From Berghia stephanieae (taxonomy: Eukaryota; Mollusca; Gastropoda; Nudibranchia; Aeolidiidae), in NCBI GenBank assembly GCA_034508935.3, contig CM067443.1:4684972-4748971 (forward strand): DNA of 64,000 nt, read 5' to 3'. The notes below the pieces were generated by a model, which ran no database searches, was not told the origin of the DNA, and worked only from the letters and a program-made list of their open reading frames with translations. Position 1 is the first letter of the stretch, and each line of letters opens with the position of its first letter. Shown piece by piece: positions 1-12,563 of the stretch. Made by a program: the position numbers and the translations under genes.

Positions 1-900
1 AAACAAGGACATTTTTTTGTACAGACGTGTTATATTTTACATTAAAAAATAAATAGATAATAAAAATATGTCTTAATATATGTATATATATAAATAAGGA
101 GTGGTTTAACAGCCAGAGTTGTACTTTTATATGTGAATAATATAATTTTCAATACTGTAAAATGGTTAAAATTGTCATTGTAAATATTGCAATACAAATA
201 AAGTAATAAGTTAATAATTACATTATATGTGACGATACGCATCTAAGCGGTGTTAAGTCGGGATTTGGAAAACGAAGGATACTGGTTTTAAAGTGGGAAT
301 GGTCAAAATGATCAAATTTCAGTTTTTTGGTTGTTTCAGAAACTACAATCATTTTTCTACATGAAAACATAATAATTCGACATAGGTATTGAGGATAAGT
401 TATATAAATTTAATGTTTAAAAAAGCAACTATCAATGACACATTCAAAACGAGAGTTGATTTTCTCTCAGAGAGCAACCATTTCCAAGACTTAGTAACAT
501 TAAGTCTTTTCCTCCACCATTATCATGTAAGATACCACAGCAAAGGGCGTGTCTTTATCTATCTCAGAGAAAGCATGACTGTTTCCACAATTTCATGGTT
601 TAACCAATAATGAACTTTAAAAACTGTAAAAAAGTCTAGGTTTGACCCTGACAACTTTACAAATGAATGATTCTGATTGGTCAATGCTCATCACATGCGC
701 CTGTTGGCCATTAAAATGCCCGGGCAATGTGTCATGACGTCAACATGCGTGTGTTACATATGTGTGTGCTTGTGCATTTTGATACACACCACATGCTATT
801 ATTTATTTGTCTAGCTGCATTGGTTAATGATCGAGGTGAGGGTCCTTTGTCCCTCTTTCTTTATTCATGAAATTATAGGACATGCTAAGACTTTAATTGG
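1..900. other. gene-free AT-rich DNA
   Basis: No exon with protein-like composition and splice sites was found. A perfect cAMP-response-element core (TGACGTCA) lies at 735-742, about 60 bases after an inverted CCAAT motif (GATTGGTC). No gene start is visible nearby, so promoter function is not claimed. Confidence 0.5.
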
Positions 901-1345
901 ATGGGGTTCCTGGCCTCCCATAGTAGGCAGGGAGGTACTTACTGTCTTCTATCCCCCTATATTTGTTTTCCAACTAGCTTTCTGTCTTTGTCTTGGAATG
1001 AGATTACTTGGTTTTGTCCTGGCCCTGACCGGATACCCTTGGTGTGGGGAATAAGTCAAATGTATAGTTAGTTTTGGGAGATGATATTTTTTTCCTTGTA
1101 AATCATCTCTCTGTGATGAATTGTATTATGTTTTGTTTACATATCATATCGATAGTTTGCTCTTGGAATCTACATCTGTTCCCTATTTGATCCAATTGTC
1201 CTTTGTCTTACTTTTTCTGGGTGCTTTAATTGTAATTCTAGAACTTATTACTATCCCATTTTCTTCCTTTTTACTGGCGCTGATATGACCTTAATGTGTT
1301 ACAATCGCCGTAAAACCCTTACAAAAAAATAAAAACATAAGACTT
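901..1345 (+). repeat. R-family interspersed repeat, copy 1
   Basis: This matches, by eye, the reverse complement of the copies at 48.1-48.8 and 52.2-54.7 kb and the direct copy at 16.66-17.87 kb. It ends with the family's signature: a GGCGCT...CGCC stem region followed by GTAAAACCCTT and an A-rich tail. The central part is shortened relative to the 16.7 kb copy. No coding capacity is visible, and it is probably a non-autonomous retroelement. The class is unknown. Confidence 0.7.
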
Positions 1346-1552
1346 TAATAGGACAAAAGTTGCCTAATCTTACACTTACAGATATTGTTGCAGGATAAAC
1401 ATTTAATTTTAAGTACAAAAGCAGAATAGTAAATAGAGCCTTCAGCAATCAATAAACTGCCGATGGAAATATGTGTAACTAAAAAATGAAAAAGGTTAAA
1501 TGTATGGATAGACAAACAGAAAGAGAGACAGACCTATTAATTGATAAATAGA

Positions 1553-1556
1553 TAGG

Positions 1557-1592
<36 letters not shown>

Positions 1593-1608
1593 CAGATGAA
1601 AAGGAGAG

Positions 1609-1648
<40 letters not shown>
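1553..1648. repeat. (TAGA)n followed by (GA)n microsatellite
   Basis: About ten TAGA units run directly into an interrupted GA tract. The surrounding 1346-2120 shows no gene. Confidence 0.9.
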
Positions 1649-2124
1649 TGTTCGTTTTGTCGTGCTTTCTTTGTATACTGAAAGACAATCAACAATGTGG
1701 GTGAACGCTAAGAAAAACTTGAGAGATTCAATAACATGTTTTCATGTAAGTCATTGCACAATAAGCCCCAATCCCTCCTCCTCAAGCTGTCATCTGACTC
1801 AAAATGGAAACAATGCAATGAATAATTTGACCAGCCCATTTCTTTAATTGCAATCTCATTGGTCAAAAGGTTCCAGTTGATTGACTATGACTTACTTTGA
1901 AACAAATAAATGCTTTCTTAAACTATCCCTACAATTTTTTGCTCCGCCCCCATCCCTTTCTTTATGTCTACCTCACTCTATCTGTCTCCCTTTTGTTTCT
2001 TTCACACATACAAACACACACACACATACACAAACAGTTATACAGTCAGGCTTCAATCTTTACTCATTGCCCTCCCGCCCTCTTAATGTACAAGCAGTCT
2101 CTCTCGCTCCTCTTTTTTCTTTAT

Positions 2125-2129
2125 CTCTC

Positions 2130-2193
<64 letters not shown>

Positions 2194-2220
2194 CTCAGGT
2201 GTGTGTGTGTGTGTGTGTGT
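2125..2220. repeat. (CT)n followed by (GT)n microsatellite
   Basis: A CT tract of about 70 bases ends in CTCAGG and is followed by about ten GT units. Ser/Leu-rich open frames across it are microsatellite artefacts. Confidence 0.9.
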
Positions 2221-2744
2221 ATTTTACTTTCTCATTCTTTCTCTTCCTCTCTTATCCTGTTTCTTGATATTTCTTTCCCTGCCCACCCGGCTTCACATAG
2301 TTTCAAAACTGTACTTTGAAATTATAAACCCTTCTCTAACTTTTGGCATTTTGTAATCGTATTTCCTCTAATAAATAAGACAAAAATGTCACATTAATAA
2401 TTCTTATTTCATTGATTCTTTATTTAGATATTGACAGTGAGCAATGTCATAAAATTGTCGGCATTCTTTTTTTTTTTTTTGGGGGGGTGTTTTATTTATT
2501 TTAAGGACATCTTACATAATAACGAATAACTACAAAAGTAATAATTGGATTATTCCAAAAATTTGTATGTACATTATTAAATGTATATTCTAAGCTCATG
2601 CCAAGTTCAGTGATGCCAAAACTCCAGTTTCACCGTTAAAAAATCCGGTCTGGAGCAAAAAAAAATTCGGGTTACAGGCAACTTCCGTCAAATTCCGGTG
2701 AGGTTAAGATGTTCCAAAGATTCCCCCCCCCCCCCCCCTTCCAG

Positions 2745-3420
2745 TCACTACTAATACCACCACCACCACCACATCATCTTCATTACCACTACTACTACAA
2801 CCCACCACCACATCATCATCATTATCACCACTGCTACTACTACAACAACAACCACCTTCACCACCACATCATCATCACTATTACTATAACCATCACTACC
2901 ACTACTACTGCAACCACCACCACATCATCATCATCACTACCACTACAACTACAACCACCACCACCACATCATCATTACCACTACAGCAACAACCATCACC
3001 ACCACATAAACTTCATTACCACTACTACTACAACCACCATCATCACTACCTCTCCTACTACAATCACCACGACATCATCATCATCACTACTGCCAGTACT
3101 TCAACTACAACCACCATCACCACCACATCATCATCACTACTACTACAACCATCACTACCACTACTACTTCAACCACATCACCATCCCTACCACCATTACT
3201 ACAACAACCACCATATCACCGTCCCCACCACTATGCAACAATCACCACATCACCATCCCTACCACCACTATTACAACTACCACGTCACCATCCATGCCAC
3301 CACAACTACAACCACCATTACATCATCATCTCTACTACCACCATCACATCACCATCCCTGCAACTACTATTACAACCACCCCTACCACCACCAATACTAC
3401 TGCAACCAGTGTTGCAAGCG
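2745..3420. repeat. degenerate CAC/CAT/TAC/AAC triplet block 1
   Basis: About 680 bases are built almost only of CAC, CAT, CTA, ACC and AAC triplets, so the + strand has nearly no G. All three + frames stay largely open and give His/Thr/Tyr/Pro-rich strings. Poly-C runs flank the block at about 2727-2742 and 3457-3474. No splice sites or protein domain support coding. Confidence 0.9.
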
Positions 3421-3476
3421 CCGTAAAAACCCTTCAAACAGATTTAGCTCAAATCCCCCCCCCCCCCCCCCCCCAC

Positions 3477-3545
3477 TTCTCTCTCTCTCTCTGTCTCACT
3501 CTCTCTCTCTCTCTCTCTCGCTCTATCTCTATCTCTCTCTCTCTC

Positions 3546-3604
<59 letters not shown>

Positions 3605-3837
3605 ATACACACGCGCGCACACACACATCAATAAATTAATTGCTCTCACTGGATTCATTTTTTCAAGTTCACCTTCCTGTACATGCCAATAATAGCTAAT
3701 CACAAATACTTTAACCTCAAACTTTAGCCTCGTTTGTTTTTCAAGTTCATGTTGCTCTACTTAACACGAGATGCACTTTTAACACTAGATGCACTTTTCG
3801 CACTCTCTCTCTCTCTCTTCCCTCTCTCTTCTCTATC

Positions 3838-3904
<67 letters not shown>

Positions 3905-3932
3905 CTCTTCTCTCTCTCTCTCTCTCTCTCCC
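3477..3932. repeat. two (CT)n tracts between triplet blocks
   Basis: Interrupted CT tracts occupy about 3477-3605 and 3800-3932, separated by about 190 bases of ordinary AT-rich sequence. A short (AC)n joins each tract to its neighbour. Confidence 0.9.
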
Positions 3933-3961
3933 TTAAACCCATACACACACACACACACACT

Positions 3962-4275
3962 ACAACCACCACCATCACATTTTCATCACGACCACTACTT
4001 CGACAACCAGCACCACCACCACATTATCACTACCACTACTACTTCAACAACTACCACCACATCTTTATCATTACCACAACCACCACCACCACATTATCAT
4101 CATCACTACCACTATTACTACAACCACCACCACCACATCATCATTACTACTACAACCACCATCACTACATCATCACTACTACTACTACTACAACCACCCA
4201 CACCACATCATCACTACTACTACAACCACAGCCACTAATACAACAACCACCACCACCACCACCACATCATCATCA

Positions 4276-4306
<31 letters not shown>

Positions 4307-4344
4307 AACTACTACTACAACGGCCATTATCACATCGTCATCAT

Positions 4345-4413
<69 letters not shown>

Positions 4414-4435
4414 AACAACCACCAACACAACATCA
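3962..4435. repeat. degenerate triplet block 2 ending in (CTA)n
   Basis: The composition is the same as in block 1, but a purer (CTA)n run lies at about 4344-4412. Like block 1 it is almost free of G on the + strand. It looks like a second expansion of the same seed. Confidence 0.9.
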
Positions 4436-4559
4436 TCCTCACTACCACCATTGCTACAATCACTACCATTAGGATTTGGAGCTGTACTTCATTTGAAATA
4501 AGGAAACTTTGGGCTGTATTTGGCAATGTGTTTATATATCATAATATAGTTCTAATCAG

Positions 4560-4989
4560 TTATCTATTTAGATCTATACAATATTTAAACACGATACCAA
4601 ATACCATCCAAATTCCCTTTTTTTTTAAAATTCCTCTTTCGGCATTGAAATTCCTCCGAGTGGTGCCTGAAATTCCTGTGAGTCAAATTGAAAATTGACG
4701 TCTCTGCAAATTTTTCTACTCTCATCAAATTTCCAATGCCCGTATCTAAGGAGTTATCTTTGCCCATTGATTTTACTGTGCGTGAAAACGGTGCCTCACA
4801 TCAAAGTCGATTTCCTCAAAACTTGGTTTTTACACTCTCCCTACTTCAAACAGTCATATCTCGGCAATGAATAATCAGCATTTTATAAATTTGGTATCCA
4901 ATTTCAAAGCATAAAATAAGCTATGATTGGGTACCAAAAACCCAAAATTGAAAAATTCGACTTAATACCGTTTCGAGGCGAAGGGTCAC
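4560..4989. repeat. interspersed repeat sharing an end with a MITE at 62.4 kb
   Basis: The right end (about 4958-4989) reads CGACTTAATACCGTTT and ends AGGGTCACA. It resembles the right terminus of the 236-bp MITE at 62396-62631. No matching left terminus was found, so the left boundary is uncertain. A 60-residue open frame inside has no recognisable homology. Confidence 0.4.
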
Positions 4990-5023
4990 ATATGATCTTT
5001 AAAAAAATATATATTCTCCCCAG

Positions 5024-5099
5024 ATGGAAGTGATAAGTGATGTTGAAAGACTTAACAGGGAGTATCCACTTCTTGGAGCTGTCAACAGGGCTGCCAATG
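5024..5099 (+). CDS. aminopeptidase exon 1 (first found)
   Basis: Acceptor CCCCAG and donor G|GTAAAT. It encodes YPLLGAVNRAAN. It begins with ATG, but this is probably an internal Met, because the N-terminal domain of the family should precede it. Confidence 0.8.
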
Positions 5100-8000
5100 G
5101 TAAATTCTCATATAAGATTCCCTTTTTTATTTTTTTTATTTTTTTGGTCCTTTAAGTAGCTTTCCTTGATCTTGATTTGCTTTAATGCACACTTATTTCG
5201 AATTTTTTTCTATGTTTCTCGTAAAGACATCACTCTGATATGTTTGTGCTTTTAATGAAAGAGGTAGAGAGTAAGTTGAAATTTCAGTTCAAAATTACCA
5301 ATTATTTTAGTTAATTTTATATGACTATCCATGCATATTTGATTCTTTCATTGAGCCATTTCACTGATCTCAAGACTTATGCAAGTACTATTTTTAATGC
5401 CAGTTTTATTCTTGTTTCTCGCAACCAACAGTTATTCCAAGGCATAGAGCACGTCTAGTATTTCTTGAGTACGAAGGCTCAGGTCCAATCACCAAAACTC
5501 TTTTTCTAGTTGGAAAAGTAAGTGGCACATTGTTCGTTGGATGAGTACCTTTCTATCCGTTACTTTAGTTTTAGAATTTATGCCTTCAGGTCAAATCTGG
5601 TTCATAATGTGAACAAAATATGATGTGAAAGATACAACTTAAGTAAAGATCATCATATCTCTTCTGTTGTTGAAGTTTAATTTTGTTCTAATATATTAAC
5701 TAAGTGAAAATTGATATGCGGATATGAGACTGAGACACTCAATTCACTTGACAAAAATATGGATAGGAGAGCTTTAAAGCAATCTGTTTCAAAATATGTT
5801 CATGAGTTCCCTTTGCAAGGTGTGTAATTTTATTGTAGGTATTTGGATGCCTATGGACCAAGTCGTTTTGGTAATCAATTCTTTTACTTTGAAAAGAAAA
5901 TATTACACGTACGTGACAGACATTGATTAAAATTAATTTTTTTTAATGATAAAGATGCTTTTGTGACAATTTTTATACCAATAGCATTGGACTGATGAAA
6001 AAGTGTATTGCAGTGTTTTATTACCTTTATTGAAATTTATATTTTCCCCTTCAAATATACGGACTGACTTATCAATTCTGATTATTGATACCACCGTGCA
6101 ATTTTAACCATATAAACAAAGAATGAGATATTTTGATAATAGAGCTAGTCTTTATTGTATTTCTTAAAGTTTCAATATTATTTATGAGCAGCATCAGTAT
6201 TTGTAACATGTCTTGCATTTTTGCTCCACTTTTAATGCATCAGATACTAAGATATGCTGAAATTGTCACTTATGATTTAGTCATTTGTAGCATTTCTTGT
6301 TGCATTTTTTCTCTATTTACAGGTATCACATACGACACTGGGGTGCTGACATCAAGGCTGGTGGAGTGATGGCAGGCATGCATAGAGACAAGTGTGGAGC
6401 AGCCACAGTAGCTGGAATATTTAAGGTCATTTGAAAAAGAAGACTCGGTTTTATTACATTGCGATTTAATAATGATGGTGATGATAATCTTATACTGATG
6501 GACATAAAATCACTTGACCTTAAAACAAGGAATGCTTAAAGGATATTTTACAGGACATTGAATAATTCTAATAAGTTTTGAAATAATTATTAGACACTTT
6601 TAAAAGGTGTTTGTGGGCATATTGTGCAGTGATGGAATAATTTTGTAATTTTATATTATTTTCGTTGACAGAGAATTTTGTAACATAAATAAGCACATGG
6701 TGCATTAAAATTTGATATTAAGAAAGCAAAAGTCCTTTTACATTTTTAAAAATAAAATTTTAACATTTATCTAGCTCAGCATTTTAAGATATTCTGATTT
6801 ACTTTCTTTTAGGTTTTGGCTGAAGTTAAACCAGCACATCTCAAAGTTGTTGGTGGACTATCAATGGTTCGAAACAGTGTTGGAGAAGGTAATGCTGAGA
6901 TTTTACAATTTGATTATAAACCGAACAATCACTTGCTTTCAAATATTTCAAGAAAATGATTAGAAATATTAAGTTGAGAATGATGATGATGTAAATCAAG
7001 CTTATTTATAAATCACTTTCTTTCTTGCAAATGACAGCTCAAGGCGCTAGGCATCCTCAAATTGCCCTTTACATAGCCTTGATTGTGACATCAATCTGAA
7101 AGAAGATATTAGCACTATGAGCAAATTCATGCAAAATTTCCTTCCACACTGACTCATAACAATTATGAATATTTTGTTCACCAGGGTAAGCCTTTTCTGG
7201 CTTTAATTGGAAATCCAGCTTATTAGAATTTTTCTATTTCCCAGTCATTTTCTTCTGATCGTCTACATCACTAAAATCAGGACAAAAAATAAAGTGTATA
7301 AAAGTTTGGCAAAAAGAAATAGAAAAGGAAAGTCAGATAAAATATTTTTAAGTGTTAAGAGTCTTGAACTTGCTTTTTTTTTTTTTTTTTTTTTTTTTAA
7401 CTTTTTGTTTTAATTACCAGAGAGCTATGTTGCTGATGAGATCATAACTTCTCGTGCTGGTGTTAGGGTTCGTGTTGGCAACACTGATGCAGAGGGACGT
7501 ATGGTTATGGCTGATGTGTTGTGCCATATGAAGGAACTGGTTTGTATATACTATTACTTTTTGTCTTCATAGATCGTTTTTTTTTTTTTTCATATTTAGT
7601 TTGGAGTAGCTTGAAAGTTACAATGTAAATAATGCAAACAATGTAAATTCGCCACCAACAAAAAGTCTGGCTTATCAATGAGCCCATAAACAACTAGCAA
7701 CAACTGGATATCAAAATCCAACAGCAACAATTATCAAAAGATGAACATCAGGTATCCAATTGGACAATCAGCTGACACTTAATAAACACATCCAGAAAAA
7801 TGAAATGAAAGCCACAAATAGACTAGCATCAAAAAGCTGCAAAGACGAGAACTGCAATTTTCCACCTCCGAACACAACATATCACTTCCGAACAACTAAA
7901 TGTCCCACTTAATCACTATTTCAATAAGTATAACCATATATACCTATATATCTATTATGTGACACCCGTGTGAAATAACTTGTCTCTTACTTTTTCAACT

Positions 8001-11000
8001 GTAGCAACCTTCAAGACTGTAGACTTCTTCTCCGTCCATACCCTAATACAGAAAACACTCTCTTTAGCACAAATGACAAATTGAAAACAATCTAAAGTAA
8101 AGGACTGAATTGTTAACTACATTGTGGAGATTTCAGTGAAACATTACTATAAATATCACTGTGAAAACTTTCACTGAGCAAATTTATTATCACTTAACAA
8201 ATATATTGTGTAAATTAATTGATAATAAAATATTCATCTGTTCAAATCTTGCTTGATAGGCTGCAGAATTGACAGAATCAGGCTGTCAGAGTTGTTCATA
8301 AAGGTTGTAATTTTACCTTTAAAGAAGATGCCTGAAGCTATGGATTGTAGGATTATTAATTATAAACGAAAGTAACAGGTCCAAAATAAGGACATCTTGG
8401 GCTCTAACCGTTCTTTAGTCATGCAATTAACTACTGTTATATGGTTTTTATCTGCTGAATAAGAGTTTGAACCTGAAACATTTTTCGTGGAATTTTTATT
8501 TTTATTATCATTCTTTCTATGACCTTAAAGATGACCTATGTTTGATTGTCTTTAGTTGATTTTAAATTAAGCACTGTATTGATTTTTTTACCTCCTGTAG
8601 GCCCAAGATGCAATCAATCCACAGTTGTTTACCATTGCTACCCTCACAGGCCATGCAGTACGTGCCATGGGTCCTAATTATTCTGTAAGTTAATTACTTA
8701 TGATTTTTTTTTCCACAGTTTTCTAGCATTTCCTTTCATTTTTTTTTTTTTTTTTGTTGTAAACCTTGTGTAAGTTGATATCAATTTGTCACAAAGTGTT
8801 TCAATAAAGTTTTTATTAAATGTGTATTGTCCATATTGACTTATCACTATGCATATGGCCAATGACTCTCAAAGTGTAATAGAATCAAGTGTATTTCATT
8901 CATAACTCGTAAGGAGAGGCATTGAGAGATAAGAGATAGAGAGAGAGAGAGAGAGGGTGAGTTTGCCTCTATGTATTCAATAACAGTAGTCAATTTGAGG
9001 GTGTTATGAAAAGTGAGCAATCGTTTTACCAAATGCCTTTCATTGGCGTGTATCTATTTACAGGTCTGATCACCCAAATTTTTGTGGGCTTTTTGTTGTA
9101 ATGATTGTCCATTACAGCCATGTTAAATCAGGCCCATATTATGTCACTAGAAATACGTGACTTTCACGTAAGATAATATGGTATGCAAATATTTTTTTTC
9201 CCCTTGAATGAATTTAATATCACCAATAAATTATAAAAATAATTCATCTGTTGATATAAATTTTACCTCTTCAGGTCCGGTAAGTCTGATATTTTTATTT
9301 GAAGTGTTCATATGATATTTAAAGGTGTTTGAAAAAAAATGATTCTGGTATTATGAATTGTAGTAAAAAAAACATAACTAAAAGACTTGAGGTTAAGTTT
9401 AATCCTGTTTTTTGTGGGGTTTTTTGTTTTGTTGTGTTTTTATTTTATGTTTTTTTTTTTTGTTGTTTTTTTGTTGTTTTTGTTTTTTGGGGGGGGGGGG
9501 GGGGGGGGAGGGGGTTGTGTTTGTGTTTTGTTTGTTTTTTTTTGTTTGTTTTTTTTTTCTATTTTTTTTGGGGGGTGTGGAAGGGGGAAGGGGTGTACTT
9601 TTGAAGTGAATGACTTTTATTTATTAACTTGTAGAAAATTTCAGTCAACAAAAGCAGGCAAAAGGATATACTCTGAAAGTCTTGCATTGGAGGCAGAAAA
9701 TGCAGCAGCAAAAAACGACATGAAAACACTCTACAGAATCGCCAAACATTATCATCTAACTTCAACAATAATCATGTACCAATTAAAGACACAAACGAAT
9801 CGGTCATTTCAAATAGAAAAGCTCAAATGGAACGTTGGAAAGATCACTTTTCAACTGTTTTGAACAGAGATGCTACAAATCTAAGAACGAATATCAAAGA
9901 GGCAGACACAGATCTTGATATGATCACAGACCCCCCCATCCCCCCTCCCCAACAGTCACAGAAATTAAATTTGCAATACACTCCCTATAGAAGGAAGAGA
10001 AGATCAAATCACTGCAGAAATGCTCAAAGCCGATGACAAATTCACCCCAGAATTGCTTAGAGGAATATTTGAAGATATCTGGAATGCTGAGAAAATGCCA
10101 GCTGAATGGAGCACAGGTCTTAAAGTAAAACTTCCCAAAAAGGCCAACATTTCTGAATGCGGAAATTGGAGGGGAATAATGCTCCTCTCAATCACAAGCA
10201 AAGTCTTCAGCAGGATACTCGTAAACTGCATGTATCCAAGTATAGAACAACAATTAAGAAAACAACAGGCAGTCTTTCGGAAAGGAAGGTCTTGCTCATA
10301 ACCATATTTTCTCATTAAGGCAAATCAACAATGAACAGAGCAATTTTGGAATGCAACTTTATATGCAAATTTCTTAGACTTTGAAAAAGCATTTGACATC
10401 ATTCATCGCCAGGCACTATGGAACATCATGGGACACTACAGCCCACGCCAAAAGATAGTAAACATTGTAAAAATGCTATATACTGACTTCAAGGCAAAAT
10501 TAATTTGCAAACAAGGACTCTCAGAAAACTTTCAAATAGAGACTGGTGTAAAACAAGGCTGTTATCTACATTTCTCTTCAAATTTGTACTCGATTGGGTA
10601 ATGAAAAGAATCGATGAATGGGACCAAAACAGGAATCAGATGAACTTTTTCAGAGATGTTGGAAGATCTGGACTTTGCAGATGACGTTGTTCTCCTGTCA
10701 CAAACATTTCGGGATATGGAAACAAAAACACAGTAGATCGCCCCCAATGCCCTGAAAATAGGCTTAAAGATAAACATAGCCAAAACAAACAAAAATGAGA
10801 ATAAATGCAAAACAAAAAGAACCCATCAAACTTTTGGGAGGTGAGATAGAAAATGTGGATGAATTTTGCTATCTTGAAGCTAAAATGTCTGAAGATGAAA
10901 CTCAGTAAAGGAAATAAATCAAAGGTTTAAAAAAGCATGTAAAACTTTTGGCACCTTAAACAAACTTTGGAATACAAAGAAAATTTCAACAAAAGCAAAA

Positions 11001-12492
11001 ATGCGCATATTCAAGACTAATGTGATATCAGTTCTTTTTTATGGAACAGAATCTTGGAAATCAACAAACACAGTTTGTTGCAAATTAGATATTTTCCAAA
11101 CCAAATGTCTACGAAAAATCTTCCACATTTTTTGGCCCAACAAAATATCAACTAAAGATCTACAAAAAGCTGACATGACCCCCATTTATGAAACAGTCAA
11201 ATCAAGAAGATGGAGATAGATTGGCCATGTTTGTCGAATGAAGAAGGGAGCAATTCCGAAAACAGCCTTCAGATGGACACCGCAGGGTAATCGCAATAGG
11301 GGAAGACCACTGGAAACTTGGAGAAGATCTGTGGAAAGACAGATGACATCCTTCGGTTGGACCTGGGGTGAGGTTCGGAAGCTGGCAGAAGACAAAAGTC
11401 ACTGGTACTCCTTACTGCTGACCTTATGTATTTATGAAACACCAAAGAGGAGTAATTAAGTAAGTAAGAGTTTGATATATATAATCTTTTTTACGTTAAA
11501 TTTCCTTTATTTTATCTGGTTCATCCTAGCATAATACGATAGTGGGTCACATATATACACACCTACATGTACACACTTATTTATGCACACTCACATAAAC
11601 AATAGAGATAGTTAGCATTCCGTGTATTCGTTGTATGCCTTGTTTATACTGTTGATGTTTGTTTTGTTTTTTGTTTTGTTTTTTAAAAAATCATTTATAT
11701 TGAGAGGATGAAGGTTTCTGCTTTATGTTGTTTTTTGTTTGGTTGGATTAAAAAAAATGTTTTTTTTCAAAATGACCATAATTTACATTTGATATGTTTC
11801 CATGTCTAAGATTATTTTGGATAATGGACCTGCTCGTAGATTGCAAAATGCTATGAATATTCAAGCCACTGGGGATGAATATGGCGATCCATTTGAGATT
11901 TCTACCATAAGGAGGGATGTAAGTTGTTAACGTGAATTGATGATAGGGTATCTTTTAGATGAGTCATTTACATTAATAATGATTATGGTTATGATTATGA
12001 TGGTGATGATGATTTGAATTACAATAATAAAAACAACAATAATATTAGTGTTAATAATAATAATAATAATAGTAATAATAATATTAACGATAATGATATT
12101 AATAATAATAAGAAGAATAACAATAATGATAAGAATAGTATTGATAATAGAAAAAAGAAGAAGTAGAAGAAATTCAAGTTTAAGGATGCTTATGTGCAAA
12201 AAAAAAAAAAATAAATAAAAAAAAAAAAGAGAGAGAGAGAGAGAGAAAATATGATTTACATGTATGTTTAACTAATAATACAGACACTGAAAAGATTTTA
12301 AAAACTAATAAGAATTCAAAATAATGTTTATTTCTTCGATATTTATAAAAATCAGGGCATTCTGTTATTTCATGAAGTGAAAAAGTCGGCTCAGCTCATG
12401 CTAGGTCCGTCCAACCTCTGTATCTCTTTTTATCCATTGTCTCACTTTCAGCCACCCTCCCCCCCCCCTCTCTCTCTCTCTCTCTCTATCTA

Positions 12493-12563
<71 letters not shown>

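Noticed and set aside
735-742. CRE-like promoter element
   Set aside because: A perfect TGACGTCA is present, but no transcription start or first exon was found near it.
827-1054. 75-codon open frame as a small gene
   Set aside because: It lies largely in the R repeat, and equivalent frames in other copies are not conserved.
2709-4501. Open frames of 133-327 codons rich in His, Thr, Pro and Ser
   Set aside because: They follow simple triplet and CT repeats, occur in several frames at once and show no domain or splice context.
4585-4870. Overlapping 60-codon open frames
   Set aside because: They are in a repeat related to the 62.4 kb MITE, with no protein similarity recognised.
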